From Ohtaekwangia sp036503775 (GTDB taxonomy: Bacteria; Bacteroidota; Bacteroidia; Cytophagales; Cyclobacteriaceae), in the NCBI GenBank assembly GCA_036503775.1, contig DASXWH010000266.1:1-64000 (forward strand): a stretch of 64,000 nt of DNA, in the 5' to 3' direction. The translations under genes and the position numbers were made by a program. A model generated the notes under the pieces. It made no database searches. It had not been told where the DNA came from and saw only the letters and a list, made by a program, of their open reading frames with translations. Of this stretch, positions 9,180 to 16,762 are shown piece by piece; within the stretch, counting starts at the first letter, position 1, and each line of letters begins with the position of its first letter.

Positions 9180-9965
9180 ATGAATCTGGATTTACACGGA
9201 AAGAAAGCCCTCGTCTGTGGAAGCACGCAAGGTATCGGAAAGGCTTCCGCCTTAGAATTGGCTTTGCTGGGTGCGGATATTACTCTCGTAGCCCGCGATG
9301 AGGAGAAATTAAAATCCACAGGAGCTGAGCTTCACCGATCAGCAGGTCAGCAGCACGATTACATCGTAGCTGATTTCACTAAGCCCGATGAATTGAGAGT
9401 GAAAATACAGGAGTATGCTAAGAAGAATATTGTACATATTCTGGTGAATAACACCGGAGGGCCTCCGGGAGGTCAGGCTATTGATTCCAAAGTCGAAGAT
9501 TTTATCGCTGCATTCAGCAGTCATCTAATCTGTAATCAGATTCTTGCGCAGGCGTTAGTTCCGGGAATGAAGAAAGAAAGCTTTGGACGTATCATCAATA
9601 TTATTTCAACCTCCGTAAAAATTCCGATTAAAGGACTGGGTGTATCCAATACCATTCGTGGTGCAGTGGCTAACTGGTCTAAGACATTAGCTAGTGAATT
9701 GGCTCCTTTTGGAATTACAGTGAATAATGTTTTGCCGGGCGCGACCCTGACTGGCCGGCTCAAATCGATTACCCAAAATAAAGCCGATAAGAGTGGGATC
9801 ACATTTGACGAAGCACTGAAGGAAATGATAGCAGAGATTCCAGCCCGGAGAATTGCAGAAGCACATGAAGTAGCCGCTGCCGTGGCCTTCCTGGCATCAC
9901 CTGCTGCAGGTTATATTAATGGAATCAACATTCCGGTTGATGGCGGCCGAACAGGAAGTTTATAG
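9180..9965 (+). CDS. Atypical SDR-family protein of the kynurenine cluster
   Basis: Rossmann-fold short-chain dehydrogenase-like protein of 261 aa. It keeps the cofactor motif (VCGSTQGIGKASALELA, residues about 12-28), NNTGG in place of the usual NNAG, and a typical C-terminal segment (AVAFLASPAAGYINGINIPVDGG). The catalytic Tyr-x-x-x-Lys is missing: the aligned place reads GVSNTIRGAVANWSK, giving Ser and Arg. Such SDRs are seen near 3-hydroxyanthranilate catabolic genes, but its reaction is unknown to me. It is followed after 5 nt by the aldehyde dehydrogenase, so the two are one operon, divergent from haaO. It may act as a non-canonical reductase or have a binding role. Confidence 0.82.
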   Translation: MNLDLHGKKALVCGSTQGIGKASALELALLGADITLVARDEEKLKSTGAELHRSAGQQHDYIVADFTKPDELRVKIQEYAKKNIVHILVNNTGGPPGGQAIDSKVEDFIAAFSSHLICNQILAQALVPGMKKESFGRIINIISTSVKIPIKGLGVSNTIRGAVANWSKTLASELAPFGITVNNVLPGATLTGRLKSITQNKADKSGITFDEALKEMIAEIPARRIAEAHEVAAAVAFLASPAAGYINGINIPVDGGRTGSL

Positions 9966-9970
9966 TCAGC

Positions 9971-11416
9971 ATGAAAAAAATTCAGAACTATATCGATGGT
10001 GTTTTAGTTGGGCCGGTGTCCGGAGAATACTTGGATAATGTTAATCCGTCAGAGGGGAAAGTGTACAGTCTTATTCCCGATTCTGATCACCACGATGTGG
10101 CGAATGCTGTGACGGCAGCAAAGGCTGCATTCACTTCGTGGTCGGAGATGCCGGTGGAAAACCGTTCCGCTATTCTTCTTCGCATTGCTGAACTCATTGA
10201 TCGTGATCTGGATAAACTTGCTCTTGCTGAAAGCACCGATCAGGGGAAGCCTGTGAAGCTTGCGCGGAGTGTTGATATACCCAGGGCTTCAGCTAACATG
10301 CGTTTCTTTGCCACGGGTGCAATTCATTTTGCAAGTGAAGCGCATATTACCGGAACGGAAGCTGTCAATTATACATTGCGTTCCCCTATGGGTGTGGCGG
10401 GTTGCATTTCACCCTGGAACCTCCCATTGTATCTGTTCACCTGGAAAATTGCACCAGCACTTGCCGCAGGGTGTACCGTTGTAGCAAAGCCGTCAGAGAT
10501 CACACCCATGACGGCTTTTCTGTTTTCTGAATTATGCATGGAGGCCGGGTTGCCTAAAGGTGTTTTGAATATTGTTCACGGGCTTGGCTCGAAAGCCGGA
10601 CAAGCCATTGTTGAACATCCGGAGATAAACGTTATATCTTTTACCGGGGGAACAGTTACCGGAAAAAAGATCGCGGCCACGGCCGCACCGATGTTCAAAA
10701 AACTTTCACTTGAGCTGGGTGGGAAAAACCCGAACATCATTTTTGCTGACTGTGATTTTGAAAAAGCAATCACTACATCAATTCAATCTTCATTTTCAAA
10801 TCAAGGTGAGATATGTTTGTGTGGCTCACGCATTTTTGTGGAGCGAAGCCTGTATGATAAATTTCTCGATGAGTTCGCGAAAAGAACAAAGCAGTTGATA
10901 GTAGGTGATCCACAGGAAGATAAAACCAGGCTTGGGCCTTTGGTATCCGAAGCACATATAAATAAAGTGCTAGGTTATATTGAATTGGCAAAACAGGAGG
11001 GCGGTACGATACTTACGGGAGGGAAAAGAGTTTCGGTGAGCGGCCGGTGTGAAGGCGGATACTTTGTAGAGCCCACCATTATCACCGGACTTGACCACAC
11101 GTGCAGAGCGAATCAGGAAGAAATTTTCGGCCCCGTGGTAACCATCATGCCGTTTGATAACGAAGAAGAGGTTCTGGAATATGCGAACAGTACAACCTAT
11201 GGATTGTCGGCTACGCTTTGGACAGAGAACCTCAATTGTGCCCATCGCATGGCAGCGAAACTAAAAAGTGGTATTATATGGGTGAACTGCTGGCTCTATC
11301 GTGATTTGAGAACACCCTTTGGCGGGATGAAACAATCGGGAGTCGGAAGAGAGGGCGGATGGGAAGCGTTGCGATTTTTTACAGAGGTGAAAAATGTGTG
11401 CATTAAATTGCCTTGA
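9971..11416 (+). CDS. Aldehyde dehydrogenase, probably 2-aminomuconate (or 2-hydroxymuconate) semialdehyde dehydrogenase
   Basis: NAD-dependent oxidation of the semialdehyde formed after ring cleavage and decarboxylation in the kynurenine pathway. The 481-aa protein has all ALDH signatures: SPWNLPLYLFTWKIAPALAA, FTGGTVTGKKI, the general-base Glu in LELGGKNPNII, and the nucleophilic Cys in NQGEICLCGSRIFVE. The ICLCGSR form is typical of the muconate-semialdehyde group. Length is normal. It is the second gene of the SDR-ALDH operon beside haaO-kynU-kmo, which supports the substrate. The decarboxylase and deaminase that would connect HaaO to this enzyme are not in the window. Only 9 nt separate its stop from the end of the next convergent gene. 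Confidence 0.88.
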   Translation: MKKIQNYIDGVLVGPVSGEYLDNVNPSEGKVYSLIPDSDHHDVANAVTAAKAAFTSWSEMPVENRSAILLRIAELIDRDLDKLALAESTDQGKPVKLARSVDIPRASANMRFFATGAIHFASEAHITGTEAVNYTLRSPMGVAGCISPWNLPLYLFTWKIAPALAAGCTVVAKPSEITPMTAFLFSELCMEAGLPKGVLNIVHGLGSKAGQAIVEHPEINVISFTGGTVTGKKIAATAAPMFKKLSLELGGKNPNIIFADCDFEKAITTSIQSSFSNQGEICLCGSRIFVERSLYDKFLDEFAKRTKQLIVGDPQEDKTRLGPLVSEAHINKVLGYIELAKQEGGTILTGGKRVSVSGRCEGGYFVEPTIITGLDHTCRANQEEIFGPVVTIMPFDNEEEVLEYANSTTYGLSATLWTENLNCAHRMAAKLKSGIIWVNCWLYRDLRTPFGGMKQSGVGREGGWEALRFFTEVKNVCIKLP

Positions 11417-11425
11417 AAAAAATAT

Positions 11426-12169
11426 TTACTTCCGGATTGAATCATAGTACGTCAGAATCTTCAGAAAGTCTTGTTTTCGCTTGAACTTCAGATCGTTTTC
11501 TTTGGCATATGATTCAAGCTTCTCAAAAACGGGAGTTGTTACATATTCGGCCAGAAGGTCTTTATCGACCATTTTGTTTTTTGTTCTTGAGTTGTCGATG
11601 GCCAGAAACGATTTGTCACCATCTTCAATGTTAATCACCTGAAAGTAGGGCATGATGTCACCTTTTTCATTGAGGATATAAACCGTTTCAGTTTGTGAAA
11701 CCTCCAGTGTTACTTTTGCATTAGCCGGGTTATTATAAGTGTCACCCAGGAATGAATGTTTAGCTTTTTCACTTACTTCAATAGGATCAGCTTTAATCAA
11801 AATGACAAATGTTTTATAGTCACGTAGTACCTCAAAATATTGTGGCCTCTTAACATTGGTTATGGGATCTTCGTATTCCAGGGTATAAAACAAACGCTGA
11901 ATCTGAAGACTTTCGTCAAAAAATTCAAAGGCTATAACATTACGCGCACTGAATGGCCTGGAATCTACACCATTATGCATAGCCAAAACACCATTACGGT
12001 CGTTGTATTTGACAAGTCCTTTTAACTCTTCACCATCCGATAACATAATACTGCCTTCGTACCATCCCTGGTTATCCGAGAGTAATTCTATTGTCTTATC
12101 TTTTTTGGCCTGACCGTATGTGCTGTCGATGGAAATCGTGATGATCAGAATGATGAGTAAGTTTTTCAT
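11426..12169 (-). CDS. Secreted hypothetical protein, paralogue A
   Basis: Function unknown. The 247-aa protein starts at the ATG at 12169 with a signal peptide (MKNLLIILIITISIDSTYGQ). The body has IELLSDNQGWYEGSIMLSDG, ELKGLVKYNDRNGV, VIAFEFFDESLQIQR and a C-terminal ILTYYDSIRK. It is clearly homologous to the next gene upstream (12369-13091), sharing GSI..SD....G L/I KY, FEF.D.SL..QR.FY.LE..DP and FEVLRDYK. The longer open frame to 12325 runs into a duplicated pnuC fragment and is not used. The 15 bp just before the start codon are identical to the promoter-proximal sequence of the paralogue. It is probably exported to the periplasm or beyond. Confidence 0.75.
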   Translation of the reverse strand: MKNLLIILIITISIDSTYGQAKKDKTIELLSDNQGWYEGSIMLSDGEELKGLVKYNDRNGVLAMHNGVDSRPFSARNVIAFEFFDESLQIQRLFYTLEYEDPITNVKRPQYFEVLRDYKTFVILIKADPIEVSEKAKHSFLGDTYNNPANAKVTLEVSQTETVYILNEKGDIMPYFQVINIEDGDKSFLAIDNSRTKNKMVDKDLLAEYVTTPVFEKLESYAKENDLKFKRKQDFLKILTYYDSIRK

Positions 12170-12184
12170 AACGTTTATATTAGC
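12170..12184 (-). promoter_or_regulatory. 15-bp upstream motif shared by the two paralogues
   Basis: On the minus strand GCTAATATAAACGTT stands immediately before the ATG of paralogue A. The same 15 bases occur at 13095-13109, 3 nt before the GTG of paralogue B. The identity extends from the duplication and probably includes the promoter/leader of both genes. Confidence 0.6.
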
Positions 12185-12206
12185 AACCTTAAATATAAAC
12201 AACGGT

Positions 12207-12290
12207 ATGTCTCTGTTCGGCATTGATGATTTTTTTTGACGTATTGAATTACAACATGAACTACTTTGATTTTTTCGGAGGCTACAGTGT
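12207..12290 (+). pseudogene. Decayed 5' fragment of a pnuC copy
   Basis: The plus strand from ATG 12207 encodes MSLFGIDDFF and then stops. After a 2-nt shift it continues VLNYNMNYFDFFGG. Intact pnuC at 13133 begins MSLFDIDNIFFTVLDYNMSY and then LEFFG, so about 25 codons match with one frameshift; similarity fades near 12290. The fragment stands in the same position and orientation relative to paralogue A as pnuC does to paralogue B, which shows that the whole unit was duplicated in tandem. Confidence 0.82.
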
Positions 12291-12368
12291 TTCGACAAGT
12301 GGAAGTTTGGTTTGGAAGCAGGCACGTCTTTAGGAACGGAATGTTCGAAATTATAAATTTATTGATAG

Positions 12369-13091
12369 TTAATCTTGCCGTATTGAATCATAGTATTCCA
12401 GGATTTTCAGCAAATCGTCTTTGATGTAAAATTGTAATTCTTTTTCCCGGGCGTAATCCTTTAATTTTTGAAAGTCAGATTCCGGTATGTATTCTGCAAG
12501 AAGGTCAGGATTGATCACATCGTGATTTTTGGGTTGTACTAGAGATGGAGGATTTCGTTCGATGGTGATTAATTCAAAATAAGGTTTGATTTCTCCACTT
12601 TCATCCAATATTAGTACAGCCTCTTTTTGTATGACTTCAACTCCAGCTTTAAAAGGAGCTGCGGCAGTTGGTTCGCCATCCAATGTACGACCAGGATGTG
12701 ATGACCTGATTATCTCTATCGGATATACTCTATGAAGAATGGCATATGATTTATAATCACGCAATACTTCAAATATCATGGGGATGACTTTATTCGTTTC
12801 CGGATCTTTTTGTTCCAGTGAATAAAACGTCCGTTGCTGACGCAGGCTATCATCATAGAACTCAAACATAATAATACCTTCAGGCTTAAGCGAAGTGGTA
12901 TTTTGTCCGTCATTATAAAAGAGAATTTCATTCCGGTTATCATACTTGATAAGTCCTTCAATCCTGGATTCATCGGAACGGGCGATGCTCCCTTCATTCC
13001 AGCTACCGGCATCTTTCAAAAGCTCAATTGTCTGTGCGGACAATACGTGGGAATATCCAAATAGAGCAGCTATAAAAAAGACTCTTTTCAC
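12369..13091 (-). CDS. Secreted hypothetical protein, paralogue B
   Basis: Function unknown. The 240-aa protein has a signal peptide (MKRVFFIAALFGYSHVLSAQ) and the same body as paralogue A: IELLKDAGSWNEGSIARSDE, GLIKYDNRNEI, MFEFYDDSLRQQR, FEVLRDYKSYAI and the C-terminal ILEYYDSIRQD. The start is a GTG (13091); no in-frame ATG lies close by. It is transcribed divergently from pnuC across a 41-bp gap, so the two promoters must overlap. Divergent pairing with pnuC was copied along with the gene, which hints at shared regulation but does not reveal a role. Confidence 0.75.
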   Translation of the reverse strand: MKRVFFIAALFGYSHVLSAQTIELLKDAGSWNEGSIARSDESRIEGLIKYDNRNEILFYNDGQNTTSLKPEGIIMFEFYDDSLRQQRTFYSLEQKDPETNKVIPMIFEVLRDYKSYAILHRVYPIEIIRSSHPGRTLDGEPTAAAPFKAGVEVIQKEAVLILDESGEIKPYFELITIERNPPSLVQPKNHDVINPDLLAEYIPESDFQKLKDYAREKELQFYIKDDLLKILEYYDSIRQD

Positions 13092-13094
13092 GGC

Positions 13095-13109
13095 AACGTT
13101 TATATTAGC
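13095..13109 (-). promoter_or_regulatory. Second copy of the shared upstream motif
   Basis: Identical to 12170-12184 (GCTAATATAAACGTT on the minus strand). It lies within the 41-bp divergent region between paralogue B and pnuC. Confidence 0.6.
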
Positions 13110-13132
13110 GCTCTAAAAGTACCCGAAAATTC

Positions 13133-13798
13133 ATGTCTCTCTTTGATATCGATAATATCTTTTTTACAGTTCTGGATTACAACATGAGCTACCTCGAATT
13201 TTTTGGCGTGCTCTTCGGCTTACTGGCGGTATGGCTATCGGCAAAAGCAAATATCTGGAGCTGGCCTGTGGGGATTGTAAATGTTATCCTGGCGTTCTTT
13301 CTCTACTACCAGATCCAGCTTTACCCGGATATGTTCCTTCAGGTATTTTTTTTCGTGACCAACGTATTGGGTTGGATCCGCTGGGCAAATCCCAAAGCGG
13401 GAGAAGAAGATAAAAAGAACGAGTTGCGCGTGAGTTATATGAAATGGAAACAGTTTCTGCTGATCTGTAGCATCGGCATTGTTGGCACGATCGTACTGGG
13501 TTCTCTGGCCAGTCGGCTGCATGAATGGTTCCCGAAATTTTTCCCATTGCCCAGTGCTTTTCCGTATGTAGATTCCTTCATTACCGTAATGAGTATCGTA
13601 ACTACATTCTTTATGATCCAAAAGAAAATTGAATGCTGGATCATCTGGATCGTGGTAGATATTGTCGCTACCTATTTATATTATGTAAAAGGCATTAAGT
13701 TCTACAGCTTTGAATACCTCATCTTTACATTGCTGGCAGCATATGGTTTATGGAGCTGGATCCGGGAGAATAAAAGCTACACCACGCAACAGTCATGA
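13133..13798 (+). CDS. pnuC: PnuC-family nicotinamide riboside transporter
   Basis: Inner-membrane facilitator for nicotinamide riboside. The 221-aa protein is strongly hydrophobic, with about seven membrane segments, and has family motifs: FGVLFGLLAVWLSAKANIWSWPVGIVN (read as two parts, residues about 23-49), YPDMFLQVFFFVTNVLGWIRW and WIIWIVVDIVATYLYYVKG. PnuC-family proteins can also carry thiamine (PnuT) or riboflavin. The overlap by 4 bp with a NadR-like kinase gene favours nicotinamide riboside, because that kinase phosphorylates and traps it. No riboswitch fits into the 41-bp upstream gap. A decayed copy of its 5' end lies at 12207. Confidence 0.88.
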   Translation: MSLFDIDNIFFTVLDYNMSYLEFFGVLFGLLAVWLSAKANIWSWPVGIVNVILAFFLYYQIQLYPDMFLQVFFFVTNVLGWIRWANPKAGEEDKKNELRVSYMKWKQFLLICSIGIVGTIVLGSLASRLHEWFPKFFPLPSAFPYVDSFITVMSIVTTFFMIQKKIECWIIWIVVDIVATYLYYVKGIKFYSFEYLIFTLLAAYGLWSWIRENKSYTTQQS

Positions 13799-14322
13799 TG
13801 AACGGGATTATTCTGATTTGTCTCTATGGTCCTGAAAGCACAGGGAAATCGACCATTGCCAAATTGCTGGCGGAGAAATATCAAACGGAGTTTGTTCCGG
13901 AAGTGGCGCGTGAAATGCTGATCACAAATGATTTTACCGTTGAGGACATTATACAAATCGGTCACGCACACCATAACCGGATTCAGGAGAAACTAAAAAC
14001 AGCAGATAAGATTCTTTTCTGTGATACAGATGCCATTACCACGCAGATCTATTCTCAACATTATTTGAATGTTATTCCTGATGTATTGTATGAATTGGAA
14101 GAGCGCGTGAACTATGACTATTACTTCCTGATGGACATCGATGTGCCGTGGATTGCTGACGGTCTTCGTGACCTGGGTGACAGGCGCGAAGAAATGTTTG
14201 CTATTTTTAAACACGAACTGGATAAGCGTAATATCGAATACGCGATAATCAGTGGCGAGCCCGATTCACGCATACAACAGATTGATACGATCATCCGGAA
14301 TAAATTTTTCAGTGGCATATGA
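13795..14322 (+). CDS. NadR-like AAA-family ATPase, probable ribosylnicotinamide kinase
   Basis: The 175-aa protein has a Walker A motif at the N terminus (LYGPESTGKSTIAKLLAEKY), followed by FVPEVAREML, a segment characteristic of the kinase domain of NadR. LFCDTDAITTQIYSQ and YYFLMDIDVPWIADGLRDLG also fit that family. It would phosphorylate nicotinamide riboside to NMN. It lacks the adenylyltransferase and DNA-binding domains of enterobacterial NadR. Its ATG overlaps the end of pnuC (ATGATGA), and its own stop overlaps the acylphosphatase start, so the three genes form an operon. Two ATG codons (13795 and 13798) are equally possible starts. Confidence 0.85.
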   Translation: MMNGIILICLYGPESTGKSTIAKLLAEKYQTEFVPEVAREMLITNDFTVEDIIQIGHAHHNRIQEKLKTADKILFCDTDAITTQIYSQHYLNVIPDVLYELEERVNYDYYFLMDIDVPWIADGLRDLGDRREEMFAIFKHELDKRNIEYAIISGEPDSRIQQIDTIIRNKFFSGI

Positions 14323-14588
14323 AATGCATTTCAATACAGGTCAAGGGAAAGGTTCAGGGTGTCTTTTTTCGGGCATCAACAAAAACAAAAGCCGATGAGC
14401 TGGGTGTAAAAGGGTTTGTTAAGAATGAAGGGGATGGTTCCGTTTACATCGAAGCAGAAGGCAATGAGAGCACGCTTCAGCAATTTATAGAATGGTGCAA
14501 CCATGGACCAAAATCTGCCCGGGTGTATGAGATCGATATTCACGAAAAGGAATTCACCGGTTTTACGGATTTCTCCGTTCACCGTTAG
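14319..14588 (+). CDS. acyP: Acylphosphatase
   Basis: Small cytoplasmic enzyme (89 aa) hydrolysing acyl phosphates such as carbamoyl phosphate or 1,3-bisphosphoglycerate. Both signature segments are present: GKVQGVFFRASTKTKADELG, with the phosphate-binding Arg, and GFVKNEGDGSVYIEAEG, with the catalytic Asn. Length is standard. Its ATG overlaps the stop of the NadR-like kinase gene (ATGA), giving translational coupling in the pnuC operon. No functional link to NAD salvage is known to me. Confidence 0.94.
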   Translation: MKCISIQVKGKVQGVFFRASTKTKADELGVKGFVKNEGDGSVYIEAEGNESTLQQFIEWCNHGPKSARVYEIDIHEKEFTGFTDFSVHR

Positions 14589-14614
14589 ACAAACAAATTT
14601 CTGTCAGGCCAAAG

Positions 14615-14645
14615 TTTGAACTTGTAGGTTAATCTCCGACTTTTG
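14615..14645 (+). promoter_or_regulatory. Bacteroidota promoter for the TPR regulator
   Basis: TTTG at 14615-14618 is followed after exactly 19 nt by GACTTTTG at 14638-14645, which fits TTTG-N19-TAnnTTTG except for the first T. It ends 10 nt before the ATG at 14656. Confidence 0.6.
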
Positions 14646-14655
14646 TTTCTCACCT

Positions 14656-16350
14656 ATGCAGAATTTTGACCGAGCCTATCTGATTCTGAAAACAACATTC
14701 TTTGTTGGGGTTTTGTTTTTTCTGTCCTGTAATAACATTTCAGCACAGGTTCAGACTAAGATAGACAGCCTTCTCGAACGGTTGCAGGATGCCAGAACTG
14801 ATGAGGAACGATTGGTTATTACACTGGCTTTGTCGAAAAAGCTTTTAAGCACCAATAATTTTCGTGCATTGGAGTATGCCAACGAATCGATAGAGCTTGC
14901 CCGGAAAACAAAGTCGGATTCATTGTTGGTGAAAGCGTACGCCAATCAGGGAAGTGCATTTATGCAGTTGGGCAATTATTCAAAAGCACTTGCACTGTAC
15001 CAGCAGGCATCGCTAGAAGCAGAGAAAATCAGGGATACCACTACGCTGATAGCGATCAATGGAAACATGGGCAGTATATATTACTACCAGGGAAATCATG
15101 AAAATGGATTAACCTATTATAAAAAAGCACTTTCTTTTTTAGACACGGCTAATGCATTGGCCGATCCCAGGAGACTTTTACAACGCGCCAACGTTCTTAA
15201 TAATATCGGCATCCTCTATGAAGAAGCGATGAAATACGATGAGGCCATGAAGTATTATCAGGAGGCGCTGTCATTAGGTAGAAAAGTACATGATGATGAA
15301 GTTACAGCAACGGTACTTAATAATATAGGAGAGCTTTATGCCGATGAGGGCAGCAACCTGGATGTGGCCCTTCAATATTGTCTTCAGGCACTTGACCTGC
15401 GAAAGCAAAACAAGGATAGAGTAGGTCTTGCGCGGTCTAACCTGAATCTTGGACAATTCTACTATAGAAACAAACATGATCCGAAAGCTGCGGAACCATA
15501 TTTTAAAGAAGCTATTGTATTAGGTAAAGAAATTGGAGCATGGGAGACCGTTCGGTGGGCTTCCAATGATCTGTACAAGATCTATAAAGAAGGTGGTCTA
15601 CATAAAGAGGCATTTTCTACCCTGGAATTATACATGCAGGTGAACGATAGTTTATTCAATGAGGAGAACACGCGGAAAATTGCGCAGCTAGAAATGCAGT
15701 ATGAGTTCGACAGAAAACAAACCATCATGGAAGCTGAGCAAAAGGAAATGAGACTTTTCTACTGGATGGGTGCCAGCGGATTATTCCTCCTTCTGATTAT
15801 CGTTACCTTATTGTTCATTCTCCAGCGTAGTAAAACCCGGCAATCCCTGCTCGAACAATCACACCTGATGCTGGAAAAGATCAACCTGAAAAATGATCTC
15901 GCCATAAAAGACAAAGAGCTGGCCACAAACATAATCTACCTGTTGAACAAGAATGAGTTGATCAATACCATTTCAGAGAAATTACTGGATATCAAGCAGA
16001 ACGTATCCAGCGATAAACAGATGATGGTTCAGAAGCTGATCCTCGATTTACAATCCAATCTCCAACCTGAACTCTGGCAGGAATTTGAATTCCGGTTTCA
16101 GCAGGTACACGAACAGTTTTATAAGACACTCAATGAAAAGTTTCCTGATCTCACACCCAGCGAACGCAGGCTCTGTGCTTTTCTGAAACTGAACATGACC
16201 ACCAAAGAGATTTCAGCTCTTACCTATCAGAATGCCAAATCCATAGATGTTGCCCGCACCCGGTTGCGTAAGAAACTTAATCTCACCGGAACAGACCATA
16301 ATCTGGTGACCTTTTTAGCTCAGCTGGATAAGTCAATGGTTCAGGAATGA
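14656..16350 (+). CDS. TPR-repeat membrane protein with C-terminal LuxR-like HTH
   Basis: Likely a membrane-anchored transcription regulator of the TPR-TM-HTH type common in Bacteroidota. The 564-aa protein has an N-terminal signal/membrane segment (VGVLFFLSCNNISAQ) and about six TPRs over residues 60-330 (ALEYANESIELARK, YDEAMKYYQEALSLGRK). A coiled stretch precedes a transmembrane helix near 375-395 (GLFLLLIIVTLLFIL) and a second coil with many Lys/Asn. The C terminus (about 500-556) reads LTPSERRLCAFLKLNMTTKE, ISALTYQNAKSIDVARTRLR, a LuxR/GerE-like helix-turn-helix. Sensing would be by the periplasmic TPRs. It is preceded by its own promoter; no partner gene is evident. Confidence 0.85.
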   Translation: MQNFDRAYLILKTTFFVGVLFFLSCNNISAQVQTKIDSLLERLQDARTDEERLVITLALSKKLLSTNNFRALEYANESIELARKTKSDSLLVKAYANQGSAFMQLGNYSKALALYQQASLEAEKIRDTTTLIAINGNMGSIYYYQGNHENGLTYYKKALSFLDTANALADPRRLLQRANVLNNIGILYEEAMKYDEAMKYYQEALSLGRKVHDDEVTATVLNNIGELYADEGSNLDVALQYCLQALDLRKQNKDRVGLARSNLNLGQFYYRNKHDPKAAEPYFKEAIVLGKEIGAWETVRWASNDLYKIYKEGGLHKEAFSTLELYMQVNDSLFNEENTRKIAQLEMQYEFDRKQTIMEAEQKEMRLFYWMGASGLFLLLIIVTLLFILQRSKTRQSLLEQSHLMLEKINLKNDLAIKDKELATNIIYLLNKNELINTISEKLLDIKQNVSSDKQMMVQKLILDLQSNLQPELWQEFEFRFQQVHEQFYKTLNEKFPDLTPSERRLCAFLKLNMTTKEISALTYQNAKSIDVARTRLRKKLNLTGTDHNLVTFLAQLDKSMVQE

Positions 16351-16429
16351 TCTTTTGTCTGAGCAGTATCTTTCCCAATAGAATTTTTCATAACCTTCCG
16401 AAATCCTTTCAAAATGAGGCTTTTTGACT

Positions 16430-16478
16430 CGTTGTAGTGATTTTATTAGGATCAAGAACAGCCCGTTGTAGTGATTTT
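16430..16478 (+). repeat. 15-bp direct repeat, 34-bp period
   Basis: CGTTGTAGTGATTTT occurs at 16430-16444 and again at 16464-16478. The repeats lie in the 189-bp gap between the TPR regulator and the 66-aa gene, about 60-110 nt before the latter's ATG. Two in-phase copies (about three helical turns) suit a pair of protein binding sites; nothing else is seen in this gap. Confidence 0.5.
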
Positions 16479-16539
16479 GTAGCTACTTCCGATGGCCCTG
16501 GAACCGCGGGCTTGTCCTTTCTTGCTGAGCCTAATTTTT

Positions 16540-16740
16540 ATGAGCAAGAAGGAGAACGATACGAACAAAATCTCAGCCGAAACGAACGATAAGGTCATTG
16601 CCGACCTCATCGAAAAACGCAAAATCCAGCAGGAAGCCCTGATCAAGATCATGACTTCCATGGATAAGAACCAGGGCCTTCCTCAGGCAGGTGAACCGGT
16701 GGAAAAGAAAACGAGGTTCCGCTCAAAAAAAACCAACTAA
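16540..16740 (+). CDS. Small charged hypothetical protein (66 aa)
   Basis: Function unknown. The protein is hydrophilic, without a signal peptide, and rich in Lys and Glu; its centre is a likely helix (DKVIADLIEKRKIQQEALIK), and it ends in a basic tail (KKTRFRSKKTN). I chose the ATG at 16540 because the longer frame from 16492 covers the repeat region and adds a different composition. CTAATTTTT just before the ATG resembles a -7 box, so the message may be nearly leaderless. It ends 22 nt before the giant protease gene and may be co-transcribed with it. Confidence 0.6.
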   Translation: MSKKENDTNKISAETNDKVIADLIEKRKIQQEALIKIMTSMDKNQGLPQAGEPVEKKTRFRSKKTN

Positions 16741-16762
16741 GAACTCATTAATCCTAAACGCT

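Noticed and set aside
9065..9319. 84-aa minus-strand frame upstream of the SDR gene
   Set aside because: It crosses the palindromic repeat and the start of the SDR gene on the other strand; composition is not protein-like.
11426..12325. Longer start (12325) for paralogue A
   Set aside because: The extra 52 codons translate the antisense of the pnuC remnant; the ATG at 12169 gives a signal peptide and aligns with the paralogue.
13133..13798. PnuC as a thiamine transporter (PnuT), because a TPP riboswitch exists in the window
   Set aside because: The riboswitch is 30 kb away and the 41-bp upstream gap cannot hold one; overlap with the NadR-like kinase favours nicotinamide riboside.
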